Positions 38,556 to 48,247 are shown, counted from the stretch's first letter. The stretch: 64,000 nucleotides of DNA from Pseudomonas sp. Bc-h (GCF_002080045.1 NZ_MUIN01000014.1:37523-101522); one strand, 5' to 3'. Notes: generated from the letters alone by a model not told the origin. Program-made: numbers and translations.

Positions 38556-39346
38556 CCAGTGCCCTGATTCCCGAAGACCTCGCCAGTCGACGACAGAATG
38601 CCTCGACCGACATCACGCTCCACCTGCTGACCATGAACATGCACATGGGATTCGGCTTTCTGAACCGGCGCTTCATCCTGCCTGAGTTGCGCGATGCAGT
38701 GCGCAGCGTTTCGGCGGATGTGGTGTTTCTGCAGGAAGTCCACGGCGAGCATCAGAACCACGCGCAGAACGTGAAGAACTGGCCGACCACGTCGCAATAC
38801 GAGTTTCTCGCCGACAGCATGTGGAACGACTTCGCCTACGGGCGTAATGCGGTCTATCCCCATGGCCATCACGGCAATGCGTTGCTGTCGAAGTACCCGA
38901 TTGTCAGGCATGAAAACCTCGACATTTCGATCCTCGGCACCGAGGAGCGCGGCCTGCTGCATTGCGTGTTGCAGGTGCCGGGCTTCGGCGAGGTTCACGC
39001 GATCTGCGTGCATCTGGGGCTCAAGGAAATTCATCGGCAGCAACAGTTGTCGCTACTGGCCGATCTGGTCACGCGTTTGCCGCAGGAGGCGCCGGTGATC
39101 ATCGCCGGGGATTTCAACGACTGGCGGCAGAAAGCCGACGCAGCACTGACGCCGACGGGGTTGCGCGAGGTGTTCGTCGAGTCGTTCGGTGCTCCGGCCA
39201 AGAGTTTTCCGGCGCGTTTCCCACTGCTGCGTCTGGACCGAATTTACGTGCGAAATGCCCGGATTCGAAGCCCGAAAGTGCTGTCGAACCGGCCCTGGTC
39301 ACACCTTTCAGATCACGCGCCGCTGGCGGTGGAGGTTTCGTTATGA
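38552..39346 (+). CDS. ybhP: YbhP-like endonuclease/exonuclease/phosphatase family protein
   Basis: This 264-residue protein has the DNase I-like fold motifs: TMNMHMGFG at the start strand, FLQEVHG (catalytic Glu), IIAGDFNDW (Asp/Asn) and SDHAPLAVEV (catalytic Asp-His). It begins with TTG at 38552, eight bases after GGAG and overlapping the DUF72 stop; no better ATG exists nearby. Order and overlap with clsB and ybhN match the ybhPON genes of enteric bacteria. Members may act on phosphodiesters or phospholipids; the substrate is not known. Confidence 0.8.
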   Translation: MTSALIPEDLASRRQNASTDITLHLLTMNMHMGFGFLNRRFILPELRDAVRSVSADVVFLQEVHGEHQNHAQNVKNWPTTSQYEFLADSMWNDFAYGRNAVYPHGHHGNALLSKYPIVRHENLDISILGTEERGLLHCVLQVPGFGEVHAICVHLGLKEIHRQQQLSLLADLVTRLPQEAPVIIAGDFNDWRQKADAALTPTGLREVFVESFGAPAKSFPARFPLLRLDRIYVRNARIRSPKVLSNRPWSHLSDHAPLAVEVSL

Positions 39347-40575
39347 AGGCCCATGGTGCGCAATGCGGCATCTGGCAGGACGGCAATTCGGTGGAGTTGC
39401 TGATCAACGGAGAAGACTTTTTCAGCGAGGTTTTCCGTTGCATTCGCGCGGCGCGCAAAGAGGTGTTGCTGGAAACCTTCATCATCTTCGAAGACCGCAT
39501 CGGCGAAGGCTTGCAGCAGGCCGTGATCGACGCCGCCAGCCGGGGCGTGCGGGTCGTGATCACGGTGGATGATTACGGCACCAGCGATCTGAGTTCTGCG
39601 TTCGTCGCGCAGATGATCGACGCCGGTGTGCAGATTCAGTTGTTCGATCCGCGTCCGAAATTCATGGGCATGCGCACCAACCTGTTTCGCCGCCTGCATC
39701 GCAAGGTGGTGGTGATCGACGCCGAACTCGCATTCATGGGCGGCATCAATTACAGCGTCGATCACATGTCCGACACCGGCATCACGGCCAAGCAAGACTA
39801 CGCGGTAATGGTGCGCGGCCCCATCGTCGCCGACATTTATCGCTCGACCCTGGGCATGCTCGGCCCGACGTTGCGCGGCTCGTTCGCGCCGCTCAAGCCG
39901 GTGACGCGTCAGGCCGGCGGCGCGCGCATGTTGTTGGCAGAACGGGATAACCGCCAGCACACCACCGACATCGAAGAGCAATACCTGTTGGCGATGCGCG
40001 CGGCCACCCAGCGCATCACTATCGCCAATGCGTATTTCTTCCCCAGCTATCGGTTCCTGCGTGAATTGCGCAACGCGGCGCGGCGCGGGGTAAAGGTCAC
40101 GCTGATTCTGCAAGGCCAGCCGGACATGCCTTTCGTGCGCGTGTGTTCGCGTCTGACCTACACCTGGCTGCTGCGTGAAGGCGTGGTGATCCACGAATAC
40201 AAACAGCGCGCGTTGCACGGCAAGGTCGCGTTGATCGATCAGGAATGGTCGACGGTGGGTTCGAGCAATCTGGACCCGCTGAGTCTGGCGCTGAATCTGG
40301 AAGCCAACCTGTTCATTCGCGATCATGCGCTCAATCAGCATCTGCACGAGCACCTGCGGGAGCTGGCAGCGGCCCACAGTAAACAGGTCAATCTCAAGGG
40401 CCTGGCGAAAGGGCAGTGGTGGCGGGCGCCGATGATCTTTTTCAGCTTTCACTTTCTGCGCCACTTCCCGGCGATTGCCGGGCTGTTTCCGGTGCATGGC
40501 CCGCGTCTGAAACCGGTGCGGGCGCCGGATGTGATGCCCGAAGCTCAGGAACTCAAGCAGGAGAAGTCGTTATGA
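39343..40575 (+). CDS. clsB: Cardiolipin synthase B (phospholipase D family)
   Basis: This 410-residue enzyme has two HKD catalytic motifs: HRKVVVIDAELAFMGGIN in the N-terminal half and HGKVALIDQEWSTVGSSN in the C-terminal half. It lacks the N-terminal membrane helices of ClsA, which fits ClsB. It joins two phosphatidylglycerols, or a phosphatidylglycerol and another alcohol, to form cardiolipin-type lipids at the inner membrane. Start and stop overlap the neighbouring genes by four bases (39343-39346, 40572-40575). Confidence 0.88.
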   Translation: MKAHGAQCGIWQDGNSVELLINGEDFFSEVFRCIRAARKEVLLETFIIFEDRIGEGLQQAVIDAASRGVRVVITVDDYGTSDLSSAFVAQMIDAGVQIQLFDPRPKFMGMRTNLFRRLHRKVVVIDAELAFMGGINYSVDHMSDTGITAKQDYAVMVRGPIVADIYRSTLGMLGPTLRGSFAPLKPVTRQAGGARMLLAERDNRQHTTDIEEQYLLAMRAATQRITIANAYFFPSYRFLRELRNAARRGVKVTLILQGQPDMPFVRVCSRLTYTWLLREGVVIHEYKQRALHGKVALIDQEWSTVGSSNLDPLSLALNLEANLFIRDHALNQHLHEHLRELAAAHSKQVNLKGLAKGQWWRAPMIFFSFHFLRHFPAIAGLFPVHGPRLKPVRAPDVMPEAQELKQEKSL

Positions 40576-41576
40576 GCGGGGCATCGCAGGCTTCCACGGG
40601 TCCGGATAAGTCGTCCACTTCGGGTAAACACAACCCTTGGCTGACCTGGGCCAAACGCGGCTTTACCCTGTTTTTCTTCATCGCGGTGCCGGTGCTGTTG
40701 TTCCTGCTGGTGCGCAATCTGGACTGGAACGAGGTGGCCCACGCGCTGGAGTCGTATAAGGCCAGTACGCTGGCCCTCGGCTTTCTGGTCGCCGTCGGCA
40801 GCTACCTGACCTATTGCTGCTTCGACGTGCTGGCGCGACGTTACACCGAACATAAATTGTCGGTGATGCAGATCATTCCGGTGACCTTCGTCTGTTACGC
40901 CTTCAACCTCAACTTGAGTTCGTGGGTCGGCGGCATTGCCTTGCGCTATCGGCTGTATTCGCGGTTGGGGCTGGATGTGCCAACCATCACCCGGATTTTG
41001 AGCTTGAGCCTGATCACTAATTGGCTGGGTTACATGCTGCTCGCCGGTTTCGTCTTCGCCGGTGGCTTCATTGATTTGCCAGAAGGCTGGAAAATCGGCG
41101 ACACCACGCTGCAACTGATCGGCTTCGTGTTGCTGGCGGTGTGCTTCGGGTATTTCCTCGCCTGCCGTTTTTCCAAGCGCCGTACCTGGACGATCCGCAA
41201 GCAGAAACTGGTGCTGCCGTCGCTCAATCAGGCGCTGCGTCAGGCATTGCTGGGGGCATTGAACTGGGGGCTGATGGCGCTTCTGATCTTCGTACTGTTG
41301 CCAGAAAAAGCCTTCTACCCGGCCGTGCTGGGCATTCTGCTGATCAGCAGCATCGCCGGGGTCATCGCGCACATTCCGGCCGGGCTCGGCGTGCTGGAGA
41401 CGGTGTTCATCACCCTGATGCAGCACCAGTTCAGCAAGGGCCAATTGTTGGCGGCGCTCATCGGCTATCGGGTGATCTACTTTCTGATACCGCTGATGCT
41501 GGCGGTGGTGGTGTATCTGGTGCTGGAAAAGCGAGCCAAGGCGATGCGCAGCAAGAATGAGGCGCGCAAGGTGTAG
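40572..41576 (+). CDS. ybhN: YbhN-like integral membrane protein (lysylphosphatidylglycerol synthase TM domain family)
   Basis: This 334-residue inner-membrane protein has about eight hydrophobic segments and the family block LSSWVGGIALRYRLYSRLGLD, plus HIPAGLGVLETVFITL near the C-terminus. It belongs to the UPF0104/LPG-synthase transmembrane family without the catalytic aminoacyl-transfer domain. Its place after clsB suggests a role in phospholipid movement or synthesis, which is inference. The ATG at 40572 overlaps the clsB stop. Confidence 0.85.
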   Translation: MSGASQASTGPDKSSTSGKHNPWLTWAKRGFTLFFFIAVPVLLFLLVRNLDWNEVAHALESYKASTLALGFLVAVGSYLTYCCFDVLARRYTEHKLSVMQIIPVTFVCYAFNLNLSSWVGGIALRYRLYSRLGLDVPTITRILSLSLITNWLGYMLLAGFVFAGGFIDLPEGWKIGDTTLQLIGFVLLAVCFGYFLACRFSKRRTWTIRKQKLVLPSLNQALRQALLGALNWGLMALLIFVLLPEKAFYPAVLGILLISSIAGVIAHIPAGLGVLETVFITLMQHQFSKGQLLAALIGYRVIYFLIPLMLAVVVYLVLEKRAKAMRSKNEARKV

Positions 41577-41698
41577 CCTCTTTCCTGCTGGATTAAACGT
41601 GGACCCCCTAAATGCGAGGGAGCTAGCTCGCGCGGCGCCGGAGCAGACCAATTGAAGTGGTAAGACACACCGCTCATGGGTTGCCGGAGCTTCGTTGC

Positions 41699-43012
41699 TC
41701 AATCCTTACCCGCAAACATCCTGACCGCATCCACTGCCTCGTTGGTGCCGTTGCTGATCTGCACGATGGCCGAACCTGCCTGGTCCGCGAGGTCAACGCC
41801 CTTCGCGGCGTTGTTGCGGGTGTTGTCCATGCTGACGATGGCCTGGCGGGTTTCGTTCTGGATCAGCTGGATCATCTCGGAGATCTCCTGGGTCGAGCGG
41901 CTGGTGCGCCCGGCCAGTTGCCGCACTTCGTCGGCGACCACCGCGAAGCCTCGTCCCTGATCCCCCGCCCGCGCTGCTTCGATCGCCGCATTGAGCGCCA
42001 GCAGGTTGGTCTGGTCGGCGATGCTGTGGATGGTGTTGACGATGGCGGTGATCTGTTCGGAACGCTCGCCCAGCTGGCCGATGATGCGCGACGAGTCGTC
42101 GATGTTGCGCGAAATCTGGCGCATCTCGCTGGCCGCCTGCTGAATCACCTGCGTGCCTTGCTCCGCGACTTTCTGGGTCTGCACTGAGATGTGGTAGGCC
42201 TGGGCGGCGCTGTGTGAATCCTGTTCGTGTTTCTCGATGCGTGCGGTCACGTCGGACGCGAACTTGACCACCTTGCACAGCTTGCCGCACGCGTCGTAGA
42301 CCGGGTTGTAAGAGGCTTCAAGCCACAGCGTCTGGCCGTGCTTGCCAACGCGCTTGAACTGGCCGCTGAAGAACTCGCCCTTGTTCAGGCGGCGCCAGAA
42401 GTCCTGGTACTCATTGCCGTTGGCCAGTTCGGTGGGGCACAGCATTTTGTGATTCTTGCCCAGCAGTTCCTGGCGGCTGTAACCCATCAGGCGCAGCAGG
42501 TTGTCGTTGGCGGCGATGATGCGGCCATCCAGATCGAACTCTATCACCGCCATGGCGCGGTCGATGGCCTGCAGTTTGTTGCGGGTCTCGTTTTCTTCGC
42601 GCAGTTTCTCGGTGACATCAATGGCGTATTTGACGACCTTGACCACTTTGCCGCTGGCGTCCCGCACCGGGTTGTAGCTTGCTTCCAGCCACACTGTGCT
42701 GCCGTCACCGGCGAGCCGTTGGAAGGTCTGAGACACGAACTCGCCATTGCGCAGGCGCGACCACAGCTGCGAGTACTCAGGACTGCGCGCATGGTCTGGC
42801 GTGCAGAACATGCGGTGCTCCTTGCCGATCACCTGTTCGGGGCGATAGCGCATGGCTTTGAAGAAGTTGTCATTGGCACTGAGCACGACGCCGTTGAGGT
42901 CGAATTCGATGCTGGCCATCGAGCGGTTGATGGCTTCCAGCAGACTGGCCTGATGGGCGACGGTCAGTTGCAGATCCTGGATGGCTTTATTCTTGGACGA
43001 GTCGAAAAACAT
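41699..43012 (-). CDS. BdlA-like soluble chemoreceptor with two PAS domains
   Basis: This 437-residue protein has two tandem PAS domains (about 20-140 and 142-262, each with IEFDLxGxxxxANDN and WLEASYNPVxDAxGK) and a methyl-accepting signalling domain (about 270-437). The strictly conserved tip is NLLALNAAIEAARAG. It has no transmembrane segment, so it is cytoplasmic. Size and layout match BdlA of P. aeruginosa (about 417 residues, two PAS plus one MCP domain), which drives biofilm dispersal on nutrient change. WLEASYNP in both PAS domains suggests heme or flavin-type sensing by internal duplication. No che genes lie nearby. Confidence 0.85.
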   Translation of the reverse strand: MFFDSSKNKAIQDLQLTVAHQASLLEAINRSMASIEFDLNGVVLSANDNFFKAMRYRPEQVIGKEHRMFCTPDHARSPEYSQLWSRLRNGEFVSQTFQRLAGDGSTVWLEASYNPVRDASGKVVKVVKYAIDVTEKLREENETRNKLQAIDRAMAVIEFDLDGRIIAANDNLLRLMGYSRQELLGKNHKMLCPTELANGNEYQDFWRRLNKGEFFSGQFKRVGKHGQTLWLEASYNPVYDACGKLCKVVKFASDVTARIEKHEQDSHSAAQAYHISVQTQKVAEQGTQVIQQAASEMRQISRNIDDSSRIIGQLGERSEQITAIVNTIHSIADQTNLLALNAAIEAARAGDQGRGFAVVADEVRQLAGRTSRSTQEISEMIQLIQNETRQAIVSMDNTRNNAAKGVDLADQAGSAIVQISNGTNEAVDAVRMFAGKD

Positions 43013-43230
43013 GATGGCGGCTCAGGCAAGTGGAACGACAGGGGATTCCCGTTCCATGGCCTGGAGAGCAGTAGTCAATGCTCAGCTGCGGTTTCCGTTT
43101 GCAGTGCAGAGATCATCACAAACGTGATATCAAAAAGCTACATCAATCTTGTACAGCTCGTCGGTTTTGTACAGGTTTTTGCGAGATTAACTAGAAGTCA
43201 GGCTTGGCGCTGATCCTGTGTGAGGGGGCG

Positions 43231-44157
43231 TCAATCGTCAAAGCCGACTTGTTCCGATATCTCGTCCACCTTCAGCTCGAGCCGATATGCCACGGCAATG
43301 AACAGCGCCTGGCACAAGCACAGCGTCGCACTCAGGGAACGGAAGGCGAAGGAGCTGCCTTCGTTGACCAGCAGCACCGAGTTGGCGCGTTTGGCCAAGG
43401 GGGAAAGGTTGCTGTCGGTGATGATCAGGGTCTTGGCCTGATGATGCTGGGCGATGCGCAGGCAGTGCTGGGTTTCCTTGCCGTACGGGGTGAAGCTGAT
43501 GGCGATCACCAGATCGTTGGCCCGCACGCTGCGCATCTGTTCGCGATAACTGCCGCCAAGCCCCGAGATGAGGTGAATGCGCTTGTTGGTGTGCTGCAGG
43601 TTGTAGACCAGATAATCCGCCACGGCGAAGGAGCGACGAACACCGACCACGTAGATGTTGTCGGCATTGACCACCAGATCAACGGCCTTCTCGAAGGCTT
43701 CGTCGTCCAGTTCCAGGGCCAGGCGTTCAAGCCCGGACAGCGTGGCATTCACGCATTCGCGCGCCAGATCGCCGCCGCTGGCCTTCTGCGACTTGTTGGC
43801 GATCATGCTGCGAATGCGTTGCTGGTAGTTCTGCACCGGCGTGGCTTTGTGAGTGTAGGCCTCGCGAAACAGCGCCTGCATTTCACTGAAACCACTGAAG
43901 CCGAAGCGCTGGGAAAAACGCACGATGGCAGACGGGTGGACTTCGCATTCACGGGAGATGTCGCTGATGCGGTCGACCATGATCCGGTCGCTCTGCTGGC
44001 TCATATAACTGGCGATGCGCTTGAGCTGGCGTGGCAGGCTTTCGTATTCGGCGGTGATCAGCTTGAGCAGGGCCTCGGCACTGTCCGGCGCGCTGACTGG
44101 CGCGGATGCGGTTTCGGCGCCGGTATCTGGCGAGGCTGGCTGATCGGTGCTGGACAT
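43231..44157 (-). CDS. iolR: RpiR/MurR-family regulator of the inositol genes
   Basis: This 308-residue regulator has an N-terminal RpiR helix-turn-helix (about 30-105, with DISRECEVHPSAIVRFSQRFGF) and a C-terminal SIS sugar-phosphate-binding domain (about 150-290, with VGVRRSFAVADYLVYNL and ISFTPYGKETQHC). It diverges from iolC and lies beside a complete inositol operon. RpiR-type IolR proteins in rhizobia repress iol genes through a GGAA-N6-TTCC motif. A GGAA-N6-TTCT match lies at 44258. The likely inducer is a phosphorylated inositol intermediate such as the IolC product (inference). Confidence 0.85.
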   Translation of the reverse strand: MSSTDQPASPDTGAETASAPVSAPDSAEALLKLITAEYESLPRQLKRIASYMSQQSDRIMVDRISDISRECEVHPSAIVRFSQRFGFSGFSEMQALFREAYTHKATPVQNYQQRIRSMIANKSQKASGGDLARECVNATLSGLERLALELDDEAFEKAVDLVVNADNIYVVGVRRSFAVADYLVYNLQHTNKRIHLISGLGGSYREQMRSVRANDLVIAISFTPYGKETQHCLRIAQHHQAKTLIITDSNLSPLAKRANSVLLVNEGSSFAFRSLSATLCLCQALFIAVAYRLELKVDEISEQVGFDD

Positions 44158-44256
44158 ACGGTCGAATTCCTCAAGCTTTTCTTATGGCGTGCAGTTTACA
44201 GCGCTTCACATTTATATCTTGCCTGTTTAGCACGAAGTGCCAGCATTTGCGCAAAG

Positions 44257-44278
44257 TGGAAAAAATATTCTACTTGAA
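44257..44278 (+). promoter_or_regulatory. Candidate IolR operator before iolC
   Basis: The 22-bp site TGGAAAAAATATTCTACTTG plus AA contains GGAA-N6-TTCT. It matches at 18 of 22 positions a site on the opposite strand at 53013-53034, before the inositol transporter. It lies in the AT-rich iolR-iolC gap, 107 bp before the iolC start, with a further TAGAA half site just downstream. Confidence 0.6.
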
Positions 44279-44384
44279 AAAAATTTAGAAAAAATCATTG
44301 CTCCCGGCTCTGGAGCGTTCTAGTCTGCATCCACGAACAGGGCTTCTCGCGAGCCCAGGCTTAATAAAAATAAGAGGAGCCGGC

Positions 44385-46322
44385 ATGGGCCAGACTCGTT
44401 TTGCCAGTGGGCGTCCGTTGGACGTGGTGTGTCTTGGGCGTCTTGGCGTCGATCTTTACGCGCAGCAGATCGGGGCGCGTCTGGAGGACGTCAGCAGCTT
44501 CGCCAAATACCTGGGCGGGTCCTCCGCCAATATCGCATTCGGCACTGCGCGGCTGGGCGTCAAGTCGGCCATGCTGACCCGCGTCGGCAACGACCACATG
44601 GGGCGCTTTCTGGTCGAATCCCTGGCCCGCGAAGGTTGCGATGTCAGCGGCATCAAGATCGATGCCGAACGCCTGACGGCGATGGTCCTGCTCGGTATCA
44701 AAGACCGCGAAACCTTCCCGCTGGTGTTCTATCGCGAAAACTGCGCCGACATGGCCCTGCAGGCCGAAGACATCGATGAAGCGCAGATCGCCTCCAGCAA
44801 GGCGTTGTTGATCACGGGTACCCATTTCTCCACCGATCAGGTGTACAAGGCCAGCAGCCAGGCGCTGGACTATGCCGAGAAGCACAACGTCAAACGCGTG
44901 CTCGACATCGACTATCGCCCGGTGCTCTGGGGGCTGACCGGCAAAGCCGACGGCGAGACCCGCTTCGTCGCCAACCAGAATGTCAGCCAGCACGTGCAGC
45001 GAATCCTGCCGCGCTTCGACCTGATCGTCGGCACCGAAGAAGAATTCCTCATCGCAGGCGGCTCGACCGACTTGCTCAGCGCCTTGCGCAACGTACGCGA
45101 ACTGACCGCCGCGACCCTGGTGGTCAAGCTAGGCCCTCAAGGCTGCACGGTGATTCATGGTGCGATTCCGGCACGGCTGGAGGAGGGCGCGATTTACCCA
45201 GGCGTGCGCGTTGAAGTGCTCAACGTCCTGGGCGCGGGGGATGCGTTCATGTCCGGCTTTCTCAAAGGCTGGCTGAACGACGAAAGTGACGAACGCTGCT
45301 GCCAACTGGCCAATGCCTGCGGCGGCCTGGTGGTGTCGCGACACGCCTGCGCCCCTGCGATGCCGACGCTGGTCGAACTCGAATACCTGTTCAACAGCCC
45401 GGTGCCGATTACCCGTCCCGATCAGGACGCGGTGCTGCAACGCCTGCATCAGGTCAGCGTGCCGCGCAGGGACTGGAAGCAATTGTTCATCTTCGCCTTC
45501 GACCATCGCGGGCAGTTGGTCGAACTCGCGCACAAAGCCGGTCGCGATCTGGCGTGCATCGGCCAGCTCAAACAGCTGTTCATCACGGCGGTGGAGCGGG
45601 TCGAGGCGGATCTGCAGAAACGTGGAATCGAAGCGGACGTCGGGCTGCTGGCCGATCAGCGTTTCGGTCAGGACTCGCTCAATGCAGCCACTGGTCGCAA
45701 CTGGTGGATTGCCCGCCCGGTCGAAGTGCAAGGCTCTCGGCCACTGGCGTTCGAACACGGACGTTCCATCGGCAGCAACCTGGTGACCTGGCCCAAGGAG
45801 CAGATCATCAAGTGCCTGGTGCAATACCACCCGGATGACGAACCGATGCTGCGTCTGGAGCAGGAAGCGCAGTTGATGGGGCTGTATCAGGCGTCCCAGG
45901 CCAGCGGTCATGAACTGCTGCTGGAAGTCATCCCGCCGAAGGATCATCCGTCGCCCCATCCGGACGTGATTTTGCGGTCGCTCAAGCGCCTCTACAACCT
46001 GGGCATCTACCCGGCGTGGTGGAAGATCGAAACGCAGTCGGCCAAGGTCTGGGAACAGCTCGATGCACTGATTCAGGAGCGCGATCCGTATTGCCGTGGC
46101 GTTGTGCTGCTGGGGCTCAATGCGCCGGCCGAAACCCTCGCCGCCGGTTTCCGCGAAGCCAGCAAAAGCACTACCTGCCGCGGCTTTGCCGTGGGCCGGA
46201 CCATCTTTCACGAGCCGAGTCGTGCGTGGCTGGAAGGCGAAATCGATGACGCCGGGTTGATCAGCCGCGTGCAGAGCACCTTCGGTTTCCTGATCGAGTC
46301 CTGGCGTGACGCCCGGGCGTAA
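44385..46322 (+). CDS. iolC: 5-dehydro-2-deoxygluconokinase fused to a DUF2090 aldolase-like domain
   Basis: This 645-residue bifunctional protein has PfkB kinase motifs in residues 1-about 330 (KYLGGSSANIAFGTARLG near 42, and NVLGAGDAFMSGFLKG near 282 with the catalytic Asp). A DUF2090 domain follows (about 340-645). The kinase phosphorylates 5-dehydro-2-deoxygluconate in myo-inositol breakdown. The DUF2090 part resembles the aldolase step (IolJ), which would split the kinase product to dihydroxyacetone phosphate and malonate semialdehyde. No separate iolJ gene is seen in the operon, which supports that role. The ATG at 44385 follows AGAGGAG. First gene of the operon. Confidence 0.9.
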   Translation: MGQTRFASGRPLDVVCLGRLGVDLYAQQIGARLEDVSSFAKYLGGSSANIAFGTARLGVKSAMLTRVGNDHMGRFLVESLAREGCDVSGIKIDAERLTAMVLLGIKDRETFPLVFYRENCADMALQAEDIDEAQIASSKALLITGTHFSTDQVYKASSQALDYAEKHNVKRVLDIDYRPVLWGLTGKADGETRFVANQNVSQHVQRILPRFDLIVGTEEEFLIAGGSTDLLSALRNVRELTAATLVVKLGPQGCTVIHGAIPARLEEGAIYPGVRVEVLNVLGAGDAFMSGFLKGWLNDESDERCCQLANACGGLVVSRHACAPAMPTLVELEYLFNSPVPITRPDQDAVLQRLHQVSVPRRDWKQLFIFAFDHRGQLVELAHKAGRDLACIGQLKQLFITAVERVEADLQKRGIEADVGLLADQRFGQDSLNAATGRNWWIARPVEVQGSRPLAFEHGRSIGSNLVTWPKEQIIKCLVQYHPDDEPMLRLEQEAQLMGLYQASQASGHELLLEVIPPKDHPSPHPDVILRSLKRLYNLGIYPAWWKIETQSAKVWEQLDALIQERDPYCRGVVLLGLNAPAETLAAGFREASKSTTCRGFAVGRTIFHEPSRAWLEGEIDDAGLISRVQSTFGFLIESWRDARA

Positions 46323-46377
46323 AACGGTCAGAACCGTGAATACATTTCAGAGCGACAAAAACAATAAAGGTGCAGCC

Positions 46378-47313
46378 ATGCCCGCTTCCGCAATCCGAAT
46401 TGGCATCAACCCGATCTCCTGGAGCAACGACGACCTGCCGGCTCTGGGCGGCGAAACACCGCTGAGCACCGCGCTCAGTGAAGGCAAGGAAATCGGTTAC
46501 GAAGGTTTCGAGCTCAACGGCAAGTTCCCGAAGGACGCCGAGGGCGTCGCCGACGTGCTCAAACCCTACGACCTAGCATTGGTCTCGGGCTGGTATTCCA
46601 GCCGTCTGGCCAGCCGCTCGGTGGCCCAAGAGATCGAGGCCATTGCCGGCCACGTCGAACTGTTGAAACACAACGGCGCCAATGTATTGGTATACGGCGA
46701 AGTCGCCGACTCGATTCAGGGCCAGCGTATTCGTCTGGTCGAGCGTCCACGTTTTCACAGCGACTGCGTTTGGCAGGAATACGCGGACAAGCTCACGGAG
46801 CTGGCGCGCTTTACCCTGTCCCAAGGCGTGCGTCTGGCGTACCACCATCACATGGGCGCCTACGTCGAATCCCCGGAAGACATTGATCAACTGATGGCGC
46901 GCACGGGAAGTGAGGTTGGCCTGTTGTTCGATTCGGGCCATTGCTACATGGGCGGCGGCGATCCGTTGCAGGTGCTGCGCAAACACATTGGTCGCGTGTG
47001 CCACGTGCATTTCAAGGATGTGCGCAAGCCGGTGGTGCAACTGGCGCGCAATAACCTGTGGAGCTTTCCGGACTGCATCGTGAATGGCACGTTCACTGTG
47101 CCGGGCGATGGCGACATCGATTTCGCGGCATTGCTGGATGTGTTGATCGAAGCGGGTTACCAAGGCTGGCTGGTGGTCGAGGCCGAGCAGGACCCGGCCG
47201 TCGCGCCAAGTTATGTCTACGCCAAGAAGGGCTATGAAACGCTGCGCAACCTGCTGGCAGCCGCCCAAGAAAACAACACGGGTTTACATCAGCCTGCACA
47301 AAGGAGCTTGTGA
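46378..47313 (+). CDS. iolE: Myo-inosose-2 dehydratase
   Basis: This 311-residue TIM-barrel protein of the xylose isomerase-like family has IRIGINPISWSNDDLPALGG at the N-terminus, LAYHHHMGAYVE, GLLFDSGHCYMGGGDP and VCHVHFKDVR. These contain the metal-binding Glu, Asp and His residues of IolE. It removes water from 2-keto-myo-inositol to give the trihydroxycyclohexane-dione. The gene follows iolC by 55 bp. The ATG at 46378 is preceded by AAAGG. Confidence 0.92.
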   Translation: MPASAIRIGINPISWSNDDLPALGGETPLSTALSEGKEIGYEGFELNGKFPKDAEGVADVLKPYDLALVSGWYSSRLASRSVAQEIEAIAGHVELLKHNGANVLVYGEVADSIQGQRIRLVERPRFHSDCVWQEYADKLTELARFTLSQGVRLAYHHHMGAYVESPEDIDQLMARTGSEVGLLFDSGHCYMGGGDPLQVLRKHIGRVCHVHFKDVRKPVVQLARNNLWSFPDCIVNGTFTVPGDGDIDFAALLDVLIEAGYQGWLVVEAEQDPAVAPSYVYAKKGYETLRNLLAAAQENNTGLHQPAQRSL

Positions 47314-47315
47314 AC

Positions 47316-48125
47316 ATGAATCTCCTGGTCAAGAGCAAGGCCGAGGGCCGCGATGTCGTGGCGCTGGGCGAAGGGGTACTGGAATACGTGGGATTTGCCG
47401 CGCACCGCCTGACCGTCGGCGACCGTCTGCCGGTCAACTCGGGTGATAAGGAACTGTGCCTGGTGTTGCTCAGCGGTCGGGTCAGCGTCAGTGGCGAAGC
47501 ACCGGGGCAGGGCGCGTTCAACTGGGAAAACATCGGCGATCGGCAATCGGTATTCGAAGACAAATCGCCGTTCGCGGTGTATTTGCCACCCAACAGCCAG
47601 GCCCAGGTCACGGCCTTGAGCGCGGTGCAAATCGCCGTCTGCGCCGCGCCCGGTGATGCGTCCAAAGACCTGCCGGCGAGGTTGATCAAACCTGAGTCGA
47701 TGAAACGCAGCGTGCGCGGCAAGGCGGCCAATACCCGTTACGTCTGCGACATCCTGCCGGATTCCGAGCCTGCGCATTCGTTGCTGGTAGTGGAAGTCCG
47801 CACGCCTTCGGGGCACTCCTCCAGTTATCCGCCGCACAAGCACGACAAGGACGATCTGCCCCACGAAAGCTTCCTGGAAGAGACCTATTACCATCAGGTC
47901 AATCCGCCTCAGGGGTTCGTGTTTCAGCGGGTCTACACGGATGATCGGAGTATCGATCAGGCCATGGCCGTGGAGAACAACGATCTGGTGACCGTGCCCA
48001 AGGGCTACCACCCGGTCAGCGTGCCTTACGGCTACGAATCCTATTATTTGAACGTGATGGCCGGGCCGAAACGCGCCTGGCAATTTCACAATGATCCGCA
48101 ACATCAGTGGCTGCTGGATCTGTAG
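47316..48125 (+). CDS. iolB: 5-deoxy-glucuronate isomerase
   Basis: This 269-residue cupin-fold enzyme has SSSYPPHKHDKDDLPHESFLEETYYH, which holds the metal-binding histidines and glutamate, and PYGYESYYLNVMAGP near the end. It converts 5-deoxy-glucuronate to 5-dehydro-2-deoxygluconate. I prefer the ATG at 47316 to the GTG at 47310, because AAAGGAG is better spaced from it. The gap from iolE is two bases. Its stop codon TAG lies inside a CTGTAGC string like the REP arm that follows. Confidence 0.92.
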   Translation: MNLLVKSKAEGRDVVALGEGVLEYVGFAAHRLTVGDRLPVNSGDKELCLVLLSGRVSVSGEAPGQGAFNWENIGDRQSVFEDKSPFAVYLPPNSQAQVTALSAVQIAVCAAPGDASKDLPARLIKPESMKRSVRGKAANTRYVCDILPDSEPAHSLLVVEVRTPSGHSSSYPPHKHDKDDLPHESFLEETYYHQVNPPQGFVFQRVYTDDRSIDQAMAVENNDLVTVPKGYHPVSVPYGYESYYLNVMAGPKRAWQFHNDPQHQWLLDL

Positions 48126-48149
48126 CAAGCGCCCGGGCCTACGCAGATC

Positions 48150-48217
48150 CTGTAGCAGCCCGGCTTGCCGGCGGTGGCGGACTTGATGTCGAACCGCCGG
48201 CAAGCCGTGTGCTACAG
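48150..48217. repeat. REP-like inverted repeat between iolB and iolA
   Basis: It opens CTGTAGCAGCCCGGCTTGCC and closes GGCAAGCCGTGTGCTACAG, the same family as 37048. It sits inside the operon, where such hairpins can stabilise upstream mRNA or dampen downstream expression. Confidence 0.75.
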
Positions 48218-48247
48218 GCGCATAACTATTTCGCAAGGAGTCTTGTA

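Noticed and set aside
48107..48247. N-terminal extension of iolA
   Set aside because: It would translate the REP-like repeat; the ATG at 48248 has AAGGAG and matches the family start.
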